A stretch of DNA of 35,972 nt from CAG-1031 sp964391735 (GTDB taxonomy: Bacteria; Bacteroidota; Bacteroidia; Bacteroidales; Muribaculaceae). The notes under the pieces are model-generated. The model did no database searches. It was not told the origin of the DNA and saw nothing but the letters and a program-made list of their open reading frames with translations. Position numbers and translations under genes: made by a program. Every line of letters begins with the position of its first letter. Positions within the stretch are counted from its first letter, which is position 1. Shown here piece by piece: positions 1 through 7,818 of this stretch. The stretch covers positions 1 to 35,972 of the forward strand of contig CAYMNF010000012.1 of the NCBI GenBank assembly GCA_964391735.1, read 5' to 3'.

Positions 1-591
1 GTTCGCCCCTCACGCGGTCCCGCCGCTAAGAACGTCATCTTCCTGTCAGCTGACGCATACGGTGTACTTCCTCCCGTGTCAATCCTGTCACCCGAGCAGA
101 CCAAGTATTACTTCCTGAGCGGTTACACCTCAAAACTGGCAGGTACCGAGCGCGGTATCACCGAGCCCACCCCCACCTTCTCAGCCTGCTTTGGTGCAGC
201 CTTCCTGAGCCTGCATCCCACCAAGTATGCCGAGGAGTTGGTAAAACGCATGGACAAGAGTGGTGCTAAAGCCTACCTGGTGAACACCGGTTGGAACGGT
301 ACCGGCAAACGTATCTCAATCCGTGATACCCGTGGTATCATTGACAACATCCTTGACGGTGCCATTCTCAACGCCCCCACCAAAGAGCTCCCCATCTTTG
401 ACTTCATTATCCCGACCGAGCTCCCCGGTGTTGACCCGAAGATTCTTGACCCGCGTGACACTTACGCCGACCCGGCAGAGTGGAACAAACGCGCCGACCA
501 GCTGGCCCGCAAGTTCATCGACAACTTCAAGAAGTTTGAGGACAACCCCGCCGGTAAGGCACTTGTAGCCGCCGGTCCCCACATTGACTAA
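1..591 (+). CDS. pckA: Phosphoenolpyruvate carboxykinase (ATP), C-terminal part
   Basis: This open frame runs in from the window start and ends at TAA 589-591, so only about the last 196 residues are present. It matches the C-terminal part of ATP-type PEP carboxykinase, which interconverts oxaloacetate and PEP in the cytoplasm, in gluconeogenesis and in the fumarate-forming branch of anaerobic Bacteroidales. Visible family landmarks are YTSKLAGTERGITEPTPTFS followed by ACFGAAFLSLHP, and NTGWNGTGKRISI further on. The GTG at 76-78 is internal; residues before it (KNVIFLSADAYGVLPPV) are also typical of the family. A strong terminator follows. Identification is by motif and alignment from memory, and I am very confident of it. 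Confidence 0.96.
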   Translation, partial: VRPSRGPAAKNVIFLSADAYGVLPPVSILSPEQTKYYFLSGYTSKLAGTERGITEPTPTFSACFGAAFLSLHPTKYAEELVKRMDKSGAKAYLVNTGWNGTGKRISIRDTRGIIDNILDGAILNAPTKELPIFDFIIPTELPGVDPKILDPRDTYADPAEWNKRADQLARKFIDNFKKFEDNPAGKALVAAGPHID

Positions 592-619
592 GCCCTTATC
601 CCTATTGGGAAACCTATAC

Positions 620-656
620 ACCCCTCAGTTGAGCCCCGGTTCAGCTGAGGGGTTTT
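620..656 (+). terminator. Rho-independent terminator after pckA
   Basis: Stem 620-632 pairs with 641-653 (13 bp including one G-U pair) around the loop GCCCCGGT, followed by TTTTC. It separates pckA from the lipid A operon. Confidence 0.9.
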
Positions 657-720
657 CTTCCCCCTCCAAATCTTACACAACTGCTTAACGTGGGCGCGGA
701 ACGCTGCCATTGGGAATTTA

Positions 721-752
721 TTTGGCTCTGTCAGGATTTTTTGCGACCTTTG
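721..752 (+). promoter_or_regulatory. Bacteroidetes-type promoter for the lpxD operon
   Basis: The -33 element TTTG is at 721-724, then 20 nt, then the -7 element GACCTTTG at 745-752, which fits TAnnTTTG except for the first base. The predicted leader before the lpxD ATG at 783 is about 25 nt. Spacing and sequence fit the known Bacteroidetes housekeeping promoter. Confidence 0.7.
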
Positions 753-782
753 CCACGGTGCATATAGTATAGGTCTAATTTT

Positions 783-1790
783 ATGGAATTCAACGCATCA
801 CAGATTGCCGCCATGTTGGGCGGGACTATTGAGGGAGACCCCAATGCCACCATACGCTCCTTTGGAAAGATTGAGGAGGCATCCACCGGTGACATTACAT
901 TTCTCTCAAACCCGAAGTATACCCATTTTATATACAAAACCGGGGCTTCAGCGGTATTGGTAAGGCGAGATTTCAAAGCCGAAGAGCCTGTCAAGGCGAC
1001 CCTGATACGCGTTGACGACCCGTACAATGCGCTTGCCCAACTGCTGACAATGGCTAACAAGGCCCTGAATCCTCCCAAACGCGGTATTGAGCAACCCAGC
1101 TACATCGCGCCGGACGTCAAGGTGCCTGAGGATGCATATATCGGCGCCTTTGCCTACATCGGCACAGGGACACAACTGGGTGCCGGCGTGCAAATCTATC
1201 CCCAAACCTATGTCGGGGACGGATGCAAAATCGGGGCTGAGACAACTCTCTATCCCGGTGTCAAGGTTTATCGCGGCTGCGAAATCGGCAATCGTTGCAT
1301 ATTACACTCAGGCGTTGTTGTGGGTGGTGACGGCTTCGGATTCGCCCCCGTGGGTGAGGAGTACCATAAGATTCCCCAGCTTGGCAACGTGGTGATAGCC
1401 GACGATGTAGAAATTGGTGCCAATACAACCGTTGACAGGGCCGTAATGGGTTCAACCATCATCGAAAAGGGGGTTAAACTTGACAACCTTATACAAATTG
1501 CCCACAATTGCACCGTGGGGGCCAACACTGTCATGGCCTCGCAAGTGGGATTGGCCGGGTCGGCACATATCGGACGCCATTGCGTCATAGGCGGCCAGGC
1601 CGGCATAGTAGGGCACAACAAGATAGGTGACAATGTGGCCATAGGCCCCCAAAGCGGTGTCGCCGGCTCGGTTGCCGAGGGTAGCCGCATTATGGGCTCA
1701 CCGGCGTTGAACTTCCGCGACTATGCACGCATCCAGGCAGCCCTGAAGCACCTGCCTGAAATGGTCCTTAACCACAAAAAGAAAGACTAA
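783..1790 (+). CDS. lpxD: UDP-3-O-(3-hydroxyacyl)glucosamine N-acyltransferase
   Basis: LpxD transfers a 3-hydroxyacyl chain from acyl-ACP to UDP-3-O-acyl-glucosamine, the third step of lipid A synthesis, in the cytoplasm. The 335 residues match the family length. The N-terminal uridine-binding domain (about 1-100) contains DITFLSNPKY. A left-handed beta helix of hexapeptide repeats follows (about 105-310), and the likely catalytic histidine is H241 in QIAHNCTVG. The ATG at 783 is the first start after the promoter. It leads an operon with lpxC-fabZ 67 nt downstream; a short hairpin lies just after the stop. Confidence 0.97.
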   Translation: MEFNASQIAAMLGGTIEGDPNATIRSFGKIEEASTGDITFLSNPKYTHFIYKTGASAVLVRRDFKAEEPVKATLIRVDDPYNALAQLLTMANKALNPPKRGIEQPSYIAPDVKVPEDAYIGAFAYIGTGTQLGAGVQIYPQTYVGDGCKIGAETTLYPGVKVYRGCEIGNRCILHSGVVVGGDGFGFAPVGEEYHKIPQLGNVVIADDVEIGANTTVDRAVMGSTIIEKGVKLDNLIQIAHNCTVGANTVMASQVGLAGSAHIGRHCVIGGQAGIVGHNKIGDNVAIGPQSGVAGSVAEGSRIMGSPALNFRDYARIQAALKHLPEMVLNHKKKD

Positions 1791-1810
1791 GGCTTAACTT
1801 CCCTAAGCCT
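1790..1810 (+). other. Small hairpin between lpxD and lpxC-fabZ
   Basis: AGGCTTA at 1790-1796 pairs with TAAGCCT at 1804-1810 around a 7-nt loop. There is no T-run after it, so it is more likely an mRNA-stability or processing structure than a terminator. Its function is unknown. Confidence 0.35.
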
Positions 1811-1857
1811 GAACTCAAAATAATAAACCGGAATATTCGCAATAACATCTATAAGAA

Positions 1858-3243
1858 ATGAAGCAACTGACGCTCGCTAACGAGTTTACCGTCAAAGGCA
1901 AAGGCCTGCACACCGGGTTGGAGATAACCGCACGTTTCATGCCCGCCCCCGATAATCATGGTTACAAATTCAAAAGGACTGACCTTGAGGGCCAACCCAC
2001 CGTTGACGCTGTTGCCGAAAATGTTGTTAGCACCACTCGCGGCACGGTGGTGGCAAAGGGCGATGCCAAGGTCTCAACCATTGAGCATGCCATGGCAGCC
2101 CTGTTCGCCTCAGGCATTGACAACGTGCTGATTGAGGTCGATGCCCCCGAGCTACCCATTCTTGACGGCAGCGCCGGTATTTACATACGCAAGATTGCCG
2201 AGGCGGGCCTGCAAGAGCAGAAAGATGATCGCGAATATTATGTGGTAAAGCACAAGATTGAGGTCGAGGATAAGGAAACGGGTGCAAAAATCGTTGCGCT
2301 CCCTGACACCGATTTCTCTGTTGATGTTATGGTGGGTTACGACTCTCCCATCTTGCACAACCAGTATGCTACCCTTGGCAATATCGCCGATTTTGCCAAA
2401 GAGATAGCAGACAGCCGCACCTTCGTTTTTGTACATGAAATTGAGCCGCTCCTCAAGAACGGCCTTATTAAAGGTGGTGACCTTGACAATGCCATCGTCA
2501 TTCATGACCGCCCCATGGACCAGGAGGCTTTTGACAACCTGGCCCGCACAATGGGCGTGCCCTGCAAAGATGTTAAGGAATTTGGATACATCAATGAGGA
2601 ACCTCTGCACTATGACAATGAACCCGCTCGGCACAAGTTGCTTGATGTCATCGGTGACCTGGCCCTGATAGGTCGCCCCATACGAGGCAAAATCATCGCC
2701 ACACATCCGGGCCACACCATTAACACCACTTTTGCCAAGCAAATACGACGCGAGGTGCGCCACATGGACCTGCAGGCTCCCGACTATGACCGCAATGCCA
2801 CGCCCATAATGGACAACATGCGCATTCGCGAGCTCCTCCCCCACCGGTACCCGATGTTGCTGGTAGACAAGGTAATAGAGATGGAGGAGGGGAAATATAT
2901 TGTCGGCGTAAAGAACATTACCGCCAACGAGCCTTTCTTCCAGGGGCACTTCCCCCAGGAGCCGGTAATGCCGGGTGTGCTGATGGTTGAGGCCATGGCT
3001 CAGACAGGCGGGTTGTTGGTGCTGAGCTGCGTTGACGAGCCTGAGCGCTATTCAACCTACTTCATGAAGATTGACAATGTTAAATTCCGCCAGAAGGTTG
3101 TCCCCGGTGACACACTGCTGTTCCATGTGTCATTCATGTCAGAGCTGCGCCGCGGCATGGCTGTGATGAAGGGGTATGCCTTTGTGGGTGACAAGATTGT
3201 CTGCGAGTGTGAGTTTATGGCTCAAATAGTTAAGAACAAATAA
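1858..3243 (+). CDS. lpxC-fabZ: LpxC-FabZ fusion: UDP-3-O-acyl-GlcNAc deacetylase / 3-hydroxyacyl-ACP dehydratase
   Basis: This is one 461-residue protein carrying two enzymes. Residues about 1-305 are LpxC, the zinc-dependent committed deacetylase of lipid A synthesis. Expected metal and catalytic residues are visible: H77 in STIEHAMAAL, H259 and D263 in RHKLLDVIGDLAL, and H286 in THPGHTINT. Residues about 315-461 are FabZ, which dehydrates 3-hydroxyacyl-ACP, with LLPHRYPMLLVDKV and FQGHFPQEPVMPGVLMVEAM (H364, E378). The fusion is a known hallmark of Bacteroidetes. It places the enzyme that draws 3-hydroxyacyl-ACP into fatty acid elongation beside one that commits to lipid A. No frameshift or missing catalytic residue is seen. 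Confidence 0.97.
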   Translation: MKQLTLANEFTVKGKGLHTGLEITARFMPAPDNHGYKFKRTDLEGQPTVDAVAENVVSTTRGTVVAKGDAKVSTIEHAMAALFASGIDNVLIEVDAPELPILDGSAGIYIRKIAEAGLQEQKDDREYYVVKHKIEVEDKETGAKIVALPDTDFSVDVMVGYDSPILHNQYATLGNIADFAKEIADSRTFVFVHEIEPLLKNGLIKGGDLDNAIVIHDRPMDQEAFDNLARTMGVPCKDVKEFGYINEEPLHYDNEPARHKLLDVIGDLALIGRPIRGKIIATHPGHTINTTFAKQIRREVRHMDLQAPDYDRNATPIMDNMRIRELLPHRYPMLLVDKVIEMEEGKYIVGVKNITANEPFFQGHFPQEPVMPGVLMVEAMAQTGGLLVLSCVDEPERYSTYFMKIDNVKFRQKVVPGDTLLFHVSFMSELRRGMAVMKGYAFVGDKIVCECEFMAQIVKNK

Positions 3244-3262
3244 TCAAAAAAAGCATAGAATC

Positions 3263-4042
3263 GTGATAGATAGCCCATTAAGCTATATCCACCCCGAAGC
3301 CCGTATTGCTGATGGCGTTGAGATAGGTCCTTTCTGCAATATTGGCCGAGACGTTGTTATTGGCGAGGGAACACGCCTGTTAGGGAATGTAACCGTTATG
3401 GACGGTGCCCGCATAGGGCGCAATTGCACCATTTTCCCCGGGGCTGTAATCTCAGCCATCCCCCAGGACCTGAAGTTCAGGGGTGAGGAAACCACTGCCG
3501 AAATCGGCGACAACACAGTGCTGCGTGAGTGTGTCACCGTTAACCGTGGCACCGCCTCAAAGGGCAAGACCGTGGTGGGAAACAACTGCCTGATTATGGC
3601 CTACTGCCACGTGGCGCATGACTGCCACCTGGGCAATGGTATCATCATGAGCAATGCCACACAACTGGCCGGTGAGGTTGTGGTTGACGACTTTGCCGTG
3701 TTGGGCGGTGGCACCATGATTCACCAGTTCTGCCACATCGGGGCTTACGTCATGGTTCAGGGTGGCGCTCTGATAAACAAAGACATCCCGCCATACGTCA
3801 AAGCTGCGCGACACCCGATTTCTTTTGCCGGGCTTAACGTTGTGGGCATGAAGCGTCACGGATTCTCAAACGAGGAGATAAACCAGGCTCAGGACATCTA
3901 CCACATCCTTTTCCAGAGCCGTCTGAACACGCGCACTGCCATTGAGCGTATACAAGCCGAGCTGCCCGACACCCCCCTGCGTCGCACTGTCGTTGACTTT
4001 GTTGAACATGCCGACCGCGGCATTATGAAGGGTTACGAATAA
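3263..4042 (+). CDS. lpxA: UDP-N-acetylglucosamine acyltransferase
   Basis: LpxA performs the first step of lipid A synthesis, acylating UDP-GlcNAc at the 3-OH from 3-hydroxyacyl-ACP. The 259 residues fit the family. There is a hexapeptide-repeat beta helix from about residue 8 to 190, with the catalytic histidine at H119 in CHVAHDC, and a C-terminal helical part. The start is GTG at 3263, 19 nt after the lpxC-fabZ stop; the next residues (MIDSPLSYIHPEARI) align with LpxA N-termini and no ATG lies nearby. Lipid A genes lpxD, lpxC and lpxA are thus consecutive. Confidence 0.96.
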   Translation: MIDSPLSYIHPEARIADGVEIGPFCNIGRDVVIGEGTRLLGNVTVMDGARIGRNCTIFPGAVISAIPQDLKFRGEETTAEIGDNTVLRECVTVNRGTASKGKTVVGNNCLIMAYCHVAHDCHLGNGIIMSNATQLAGEVVVDDFAVLGGGTMIHQFCHIGAYVMVQGGALINKDIPPYVKAARHPISFAGLNVVGMKRHGFSNEEINQAQDIYHILFQSRLNTRTAIERIQAELPDTPLRRTVVDFVEHADRGIMKGYE

Positions 4043-4085
4043 GGGGGCACGGCCCGTTTCCGGGTGACGCACCCACACCGTTGAT

Positions 4086-6017
4086 ATGAGGCCTAAGCGT
4101 CTTGACCTGTTCCTGCTGAAGACTTTTCTGCCGGTCTTCTGCATGACCTTTTTCATCTGTCTCTTTATTGTGCTGATGCAGTTTCTGTGGCAGCGCATTG
4201 ACGAGCTGGTTGGTAAGGGGTTGGGTGTGGACCTCATTGGCGAACTCTTTTTCTACGCAATGCTGACATGTGTGCCTTTAGCCCTGCCGCTGGCGGTACT
4301 CCTTGCTTCGCTAATGACATTCGGCAACCTTGGCGAGCACTTTGAACTTACCGCCATGAAGGCCGCCGGCGTGTCCCTGACGCGTGCCATGCGTCCATTA
4401 GTGGTAATCATGGTCTTGGTGGCCATCGGCGCGTTCTTTTTCCAGAACAATGTGTTGCCGGTGGCGCAGACAAAGATGTGGACACTGCTGTTCTCAGTGC
4501 GCCAAAAGTCGCCTGAGGTGGAGATCCCCGAGGGTGTTTTCTATGATCAGATACCGGGGTACAACCTGTTTGTGCAGAAGAAGAACAAAGACACCGGCAC
4601 CCTCTATGGCATGATGATTTATGACGTCAGCCGCGGCCCCGACAATGCCATGGTGATGCTGGCTGACTCGGGACGTCTGGCTTTCACGGCTGACAAAACG
4701 CACATCCTGCTGAAACTGTGGCAGGGCGAGTCCTTTGAGAACCTCAGGGATATGCAGACCGCCGGAGGAGGCAATTCCGGCCTCAACAATGTCCCTTACC
4801 GGCGTGAGTCCTTCTCATACAAAGAGATTGTGATGACCTTTGACGCCAACTTCACACGCATCGACGAGCAGGCAATTCGCAGCCAGTACGTCGGCAAGAA
4901 TATTGTGGAACTGCGCCAGGCAATCGGCGAACTGCAACAACGCATCGACTCGGTGAACGAGTCAAACAGTTTGGCCATGCGTAACTATTATAGCCGCCGG
5001 TTGCCCGGGAGGGAGGTAAATACCAGGCGCATACAGCTTGAGCAACACAGCAGCCACGCCGAACGCCACGCGCCCACCAACATTGACTCGCTGATGCACC
5101 ATGGCGGTGTCAGCTATGCCGTGGCAGATGTCCAGCAGGCTCTGTCACACCTCAAGATTCGCCAACAGGAGGTTCAGTTCCGCAACATGTCTCAGGCCGA
5201 CGACCTCAAGACAATGCGCATGCACGACATTGAGATGCAACGCAAGTTCACCCTTAGTTTTGCGTGCATAATATTCTTCTTTATCGGTGCACCATTGGGT
5301 GCCATCATCCGCAAAGGCGGTTTAGGGGTGCCGGTCGTTATCTCAGTGATTCTATTTATCATCTACTACATCATTGACAACACCGGGTACAAGATGGCGC
5401 GTGACGGTCGCATGGTGGTGTGGCAAGGAATGTGGCTGAGCTCGGTGGTGCTGTTACCCTTAGGCATATTCCTGACGTATAAAGCCGTCAACGACTCATC
5501 TGTCTTCAACGCCGATGCCTGGACACAGATGTGGAGACGAGTCTCGGGCCGTCGGTCCAAACGCAACCTAACCTATCGTGATGTAGTGATGGATGACTGC
5601 AACCCGCAGGTTGCCACCGAAAAGTTGCAACACCTTGTTGCTATGGCACAAGAGTTCCTGCAAACCTACTCCTCACCCCAAAACTTCCGGGCTTTCTGGA
5701 CGCAGGGGTATGCACCGCAGCGCGTGCACGCCCTGGCAAACACACTTGAGGACACTGTAAACTACCTTGTAAACGCGCGTGACCCGCGTGTGGTTGCCAT
5801 GCTCAACAACTTCCCCGTACTGCGCAACCTGTGGCTGTATTCCCCGGCCCCCAATGCCAAGGTCGGTCGTATAGCCATGGCGCTTTTCCCTGTCAGCCTG
5901 CCACTATGGTGTGCCGGGCGTTTCCACCAACGCATCCTCCAAAACGATATAAAAAGGATTATTTCCATTTCACAATCCCTGATAAAAGAAATTACGACAC
6001 AGAATGAGCAACTCTGA
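4086..6017 (+). CDS. LptF/LptG-family (YjgP/YjgQ) lipopolysaccharide export permease
   Basis: This inner-membrane protein belongs to the family whose members, with LptB and LptC, extract LPS from the inner membrane. Three hydrophobic segments lie at about residues 10-35, 55-80 and 103-122, then a long periplasmic region, then three more at about 390-408, 414-432 and 447-466. At 643 residues it is far longer than the roughly 360-residue enterobacterial proteins. The extra length is a helix-rich, Gln-rich insert (about 265-385) and a soluble tail (about 470-643). I recall long versions as usual in Bacteroidetes. It follows lpxA by 43 nt and overlaps ribBA by 14 nt. Whether it acts as LptF or LptG is not decidable here. 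Confidence 0.9.
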   Translation: MRPKRLDLFLLKTFLPVFCMTFFICLFIVLMQFLWQRIDELVGKGLGVDLIGELFFYAMLTCVPLALPLAVLLASLMTFGNLGEHFELTAMKAAGVSLTRAMRPLVVIMVLVAIGAFFFQNNVLPVAQTKMWTLLFSVRQKSPEVEIPEGVFYDQIPGYNLFVQKKNKDTGTLYGMMIYDVSRGPDNAMVMLADSGRLAFTADKTHILLKLWQGESFENLRDMQTAGGGNSGLNNVPYRRESFSYKEIVMTFDANFTRIDEQAIRSQYVGKNIVELRQAIGELQQRIDSVNESNSLAMRNYYSRRLPGREVNTRRIQLEQHSSHAERHAPTNIDSLMHHGGVSYAVADVQQALSHLKIRQQEVQFRNMSQADDLKTMRMHDIEMQRKFTLSFACIIFFFIGAPLGAIIRKGGLGVPVVISVILFIIYYIIDNTGYKMARDGRMVVWQGMWLSSVVLLPLGIFLTYKAVNDSSVFNADAWTQMWRRVSGRRSKRNLTYRDVVMDDCNPQVATEKLQHLVAMAQEFLQTYSSPQNFRAFWTQGYAPQRVHALANTLEDTVNYLVNARDPRVVAMLNNFPVLRNLWLYSPAPNAKVGRIAMALFPVSLPLWCAGRFHQRILQNDIKRIISISQSLIKEITTQNEQL

Positions 6018-7233
6018 AAAAATAAAACTTGACAGCGTCGAAGAGGCCATTGAGGACTTTCGCCAAGGCAAATTTGTTATTGTGGTTGATGATGAAGACC
6101 GCGAGAATGAGGGTGACCTGATTATCGCAGCTGAGAAAATCACCCCCGAGGATGTAAACTTTATGGTCACCAATGCGCGAGGCGAGCTGTGTGCCCCGCT
6201 CACAATTCCCCGTTGCAAGGCGTTGAAACTTGACAAGCAGGTATCAGATAATACATCAATGCTCGGCACCCCCTTCACCGTAACGGCCGACCTGTTGCCG
6301 GGATGCACAACCGGGGTTTCGGCTCATGACCGCGCCGCCACCATTCGTGCCCTTGCCGACCCCAAGTCCACGCCTGAGATGTTCGGTCGCCCGGGCCACG
6401 TACACCCGCTGTATGCCCAGCCCGAGGGGGTTCTGCGTCGTGCCGGCCACACCGAGGCTGCCATTGATCTCGCTCGCATGGCAGGGATGCAACCGGCCGC
6501 TGCGCTCATTGAGATTCTCAACACTGACGGCACAATGGCAAGACTGCCCCAGCTACGCAAACTGGCTGATGAATGGGGCCTGAAGTTGATTTCAATAGCT
6601 GACCTCATTGCATATCGCATGCAATTTGACCTACCTGTTGAACGCGGCGAGGAGGTTGACCTGCCCACGGCTTACGGCCACTTCCATCTCATCCCCTTCC
6701 GTCAGAAAGACAATGGGCTTGAGCATATAGCAATCATCAAAGGGGACCTGTCAGGTGACGAGCCTATCCTGACGCGCGTACACTCATCATGCGCCACGGG
6801 CGACATCTTCGCATCATGCCGCTGTGACTGTGGCGAGCAGCTGCATCGCGCAATGCAGATGATTGAAAAGGAGGGTCGCGGGGCTATTGTATACCTCAAC
6901 CAAGAGGGTCGCGGCATCGGATTGATGGACAAAATCCGGGCTTATAAGCTCCAAGAGGATGGCTTAGACACCGTTGATGCCAACCTGCACCTGGGCCACA
7001 AAGCTGACGAACGCGACTATGGCATCGGCGCTTTGATTCTGCGCATGCTCGGCATTGAAAAGATGAGACTCCTCACCAACAACCCGGTGAAACGTCGTGG
7101 CCTTGAAGGATACGGACTTAAGGTCACCGAGATTGTGCCCATTGAGGTAGCGCCCAACCGCTACAATCGCCGTTACCTTGACACCAAACGCCAGCGCATG
7201 GGCCACACCCTCCACAACACCGATATCCGGTAA
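6004..7233 (+). CDS. ribBA: RibBA: 3,4-dihydroxy-2-butanone-4-phosphate synthase / GTP cyclohydrolase II
   Basis: This bifunctional 409-residue riboflavin enzyme supplies both precursors of the lumazine ring. The RibB half (about 1-205) shows VVDDEDRENEGDLI near residues 27-40 and the conserved HTEAAIDLARMAG. The RibA half (about 210-405) shows HSSCATGDIFASCRCDCGEQ, containing the zinc cysteines, then NQEGRGIGLMDKIRAYKLQ and LTNNPVKRRGLEGYGL. Its ATG overlaps the end of the permease gene by 14 nt, so it is probably translated from the lipid A operon mRNA. No FMN riboswitch is visible, and there is no untranslated space for one. Confidence 0.97.
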   Translation: MSNSEKIKLDSVEEAIEDFRQGKFVIVVDDEDRENEGDLIIAAEKITPEDVNFMVTNARGELCAPLTIPRCKALKLDKQVSDNTSMLGTPFTVTADLLPGCTTGVSAHDRAATIRALADPKSTPEMFGRPGHVHPLYAQPEGVLRRAGHTEAAIDLARMAGMQPAAALIEILNTDGTMARLPQLRKLADEWGLKLISIADLIAYRMQFDLPVERGEEVDLPTAYGHFHLIPFRQKDNGLEHIAIIKGDLSGDEPILTRVHSSCATGDIFASCRCDCGEQLHRAMQMIEKEGRGAIVYLNQEGRGIGLMDKIRAYKLQEDGLDTVDANLHLGHKADERDYGIGALILRMLGIEKMRLLTNNPVKRRGLEGYGLKVTEIVPIEVAPNRYNRRYLDTKRQRMGHTLHNTDIR

Positions 7234-7393
7234 TTTCCACCGCAATTGTAAGGCCCACATCGTGGTTCAATAAGGTTTACACGCCCAGGGACAATACCCG
7301 CTTGTAGGGAGGCATGGCTCAAATAAGGAGATCAAAACTCATGTGTGTCAAAGCATATTTAAGGTTACGTAGCCTTGTCAACACTAAGGATAA

Positions 7394-7599
7394 TCTTCGA
7401 CCAATAAATTGGTCGTAATCAATGCGTTAATATTTACCGTGGGTTTCACCCACGGCTACAATCTTGCACCACTACGTGGTGCGCAAACGTGCGCTCAACA
7501 TGCCGCATGGCAACCGCGTCAGCGGTTGAATATCGTAGCCGTGGGTGAAACCCACGGAACCCAAAACGGTCTAAGTGCGACCAATTTATTGGTCGAAGA
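7394..7599. repeat. Composite nested palindromic element (REP/BIME-like)
   Basis: An outer inverted repeat of at least 22 bp, perfect, occupies 7394-7415 and 7578-7599; each arm holds its own palindrome CGACCAAT/ATTGGTCG. Inside it, a perfect 23-bp inverted repeat occupies 7437-7459 and 7535-7557, each arm again self-complementary (CCGTGGGT..ACCCACGG). The centre holds further hairpins: 7466-7482 (GCACCAC/GTGGTGC), 7481-7494 (GCGCA/TGCGC) and 7511-7528 (CAACCGC/GCGGTTG). The design is that of a non-autonomous repeat or REP cluster. I recall CCGTGGGT-type palindromes as repetitive in other Bacteroidetes genomes, but copy number cannot be judged from this window. Confidence 0.8.
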
Positions 7600-7632
7600 A
7601 TACCTACCTTGCCACGAACGCCAGGAAATTAA

Positions 7633-7649
7633 CCCCCGAATTGTGGGGG
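7633..7649. repeat. Short GC hairpin
   Basis: CCCCC at 7633-7637 pairs with GGGGG at 7645-7649 around GAATTGT. It sits between the large palindromic element and the next hairpin, and may belong to the same repeat cluster. Confidence 0.4.
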
Positions 7650-7667
7650 ATTTCCCGGGCGGACGGC

Positions 7668-7688
7668 GGACGCACGAGCCGTGCGTCC
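7668..7688. repeat. Palindrome with 9-bp arms
   Basis: GGACGCACG (7668-7676) pairs with CGTGCGTCC (7680-7688) around a 3-nt loop. It is a very GC-rich stem with no T-run, so it is better read as a dispersed repeat unit than a terminator. Confidence 0.6.
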
Positions 7689-7753
7689 CTACACTCGGAA
7701 TATTTAATTAGTTGATTTACAACATTTTTTGAACTTTAGGCACGTGTTGGCTC

Positions 7754-7809
7754 CACAAACAACAATAGGAGGCTACGCCCTTGGACGCAACCTCCTATTG
7801 TTGTTTGTG
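7754..7809 (-). terminator. Long perfect stem-loop at the 3' end of the TPR gene
   Basis: 19 bp at 7754-7772 pair perfectly with 7791-7809 around an 18-nt loop, 9 nt beyond the stop codon of the minus-strand TPR gene. The minus-strand sequence after the stem lacks a clean U-run, so termination may be inefficient, or the stem may mainly protect the mRNA 3' end. Confidence 0.6.
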
Positions 7810-7818
7810 ACGAAATGT

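Larger units (their letters stand above)
7234..7818. other. Gene-free region rich in palindromes
   Basis: 585 nt between ribBA and the convergent TPR gene. No credible gene is present: the one open frame (7409-7711, plus strand) runs through the palindromes and is explained by them. 7234-7393 shows no recognisable gene, tRNA or riboswitch. 7394-7599 is a nested inverted-repeat element, 7633-7649 and 7668-7688 are two further hairpins, and 7754-7809 is a long perfect stem next to the TPR gene stop. Confidence 0.75.

Noticed and set aside
5366..5566. Several antisense and out-of-frame open frames over confident genes (this one over the permease)
   Set aside because: They mirror the real coding frame, cross the opposite strand of conserved proteins and have no independent signals.
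6000..6020. FMN riboswitch before ribBA
   Set aside because: ribBA overlaps the permease gene by 14 nt, so there is no leader to hold one.
7250..7330. Possible tRNA-like segment (GGTTCAAT and nearby short stems)
   Set aside because: No acceptor stem, anticodon stem or CCA can be paired around it.
7409..7711. 100-residue open frame in the ribBA-TPR intergenic region
   Set aside because: It runs through the nested palindromes and takes its length from their GC-rich arms; there is no plausible start signal and no protein family resemblance.
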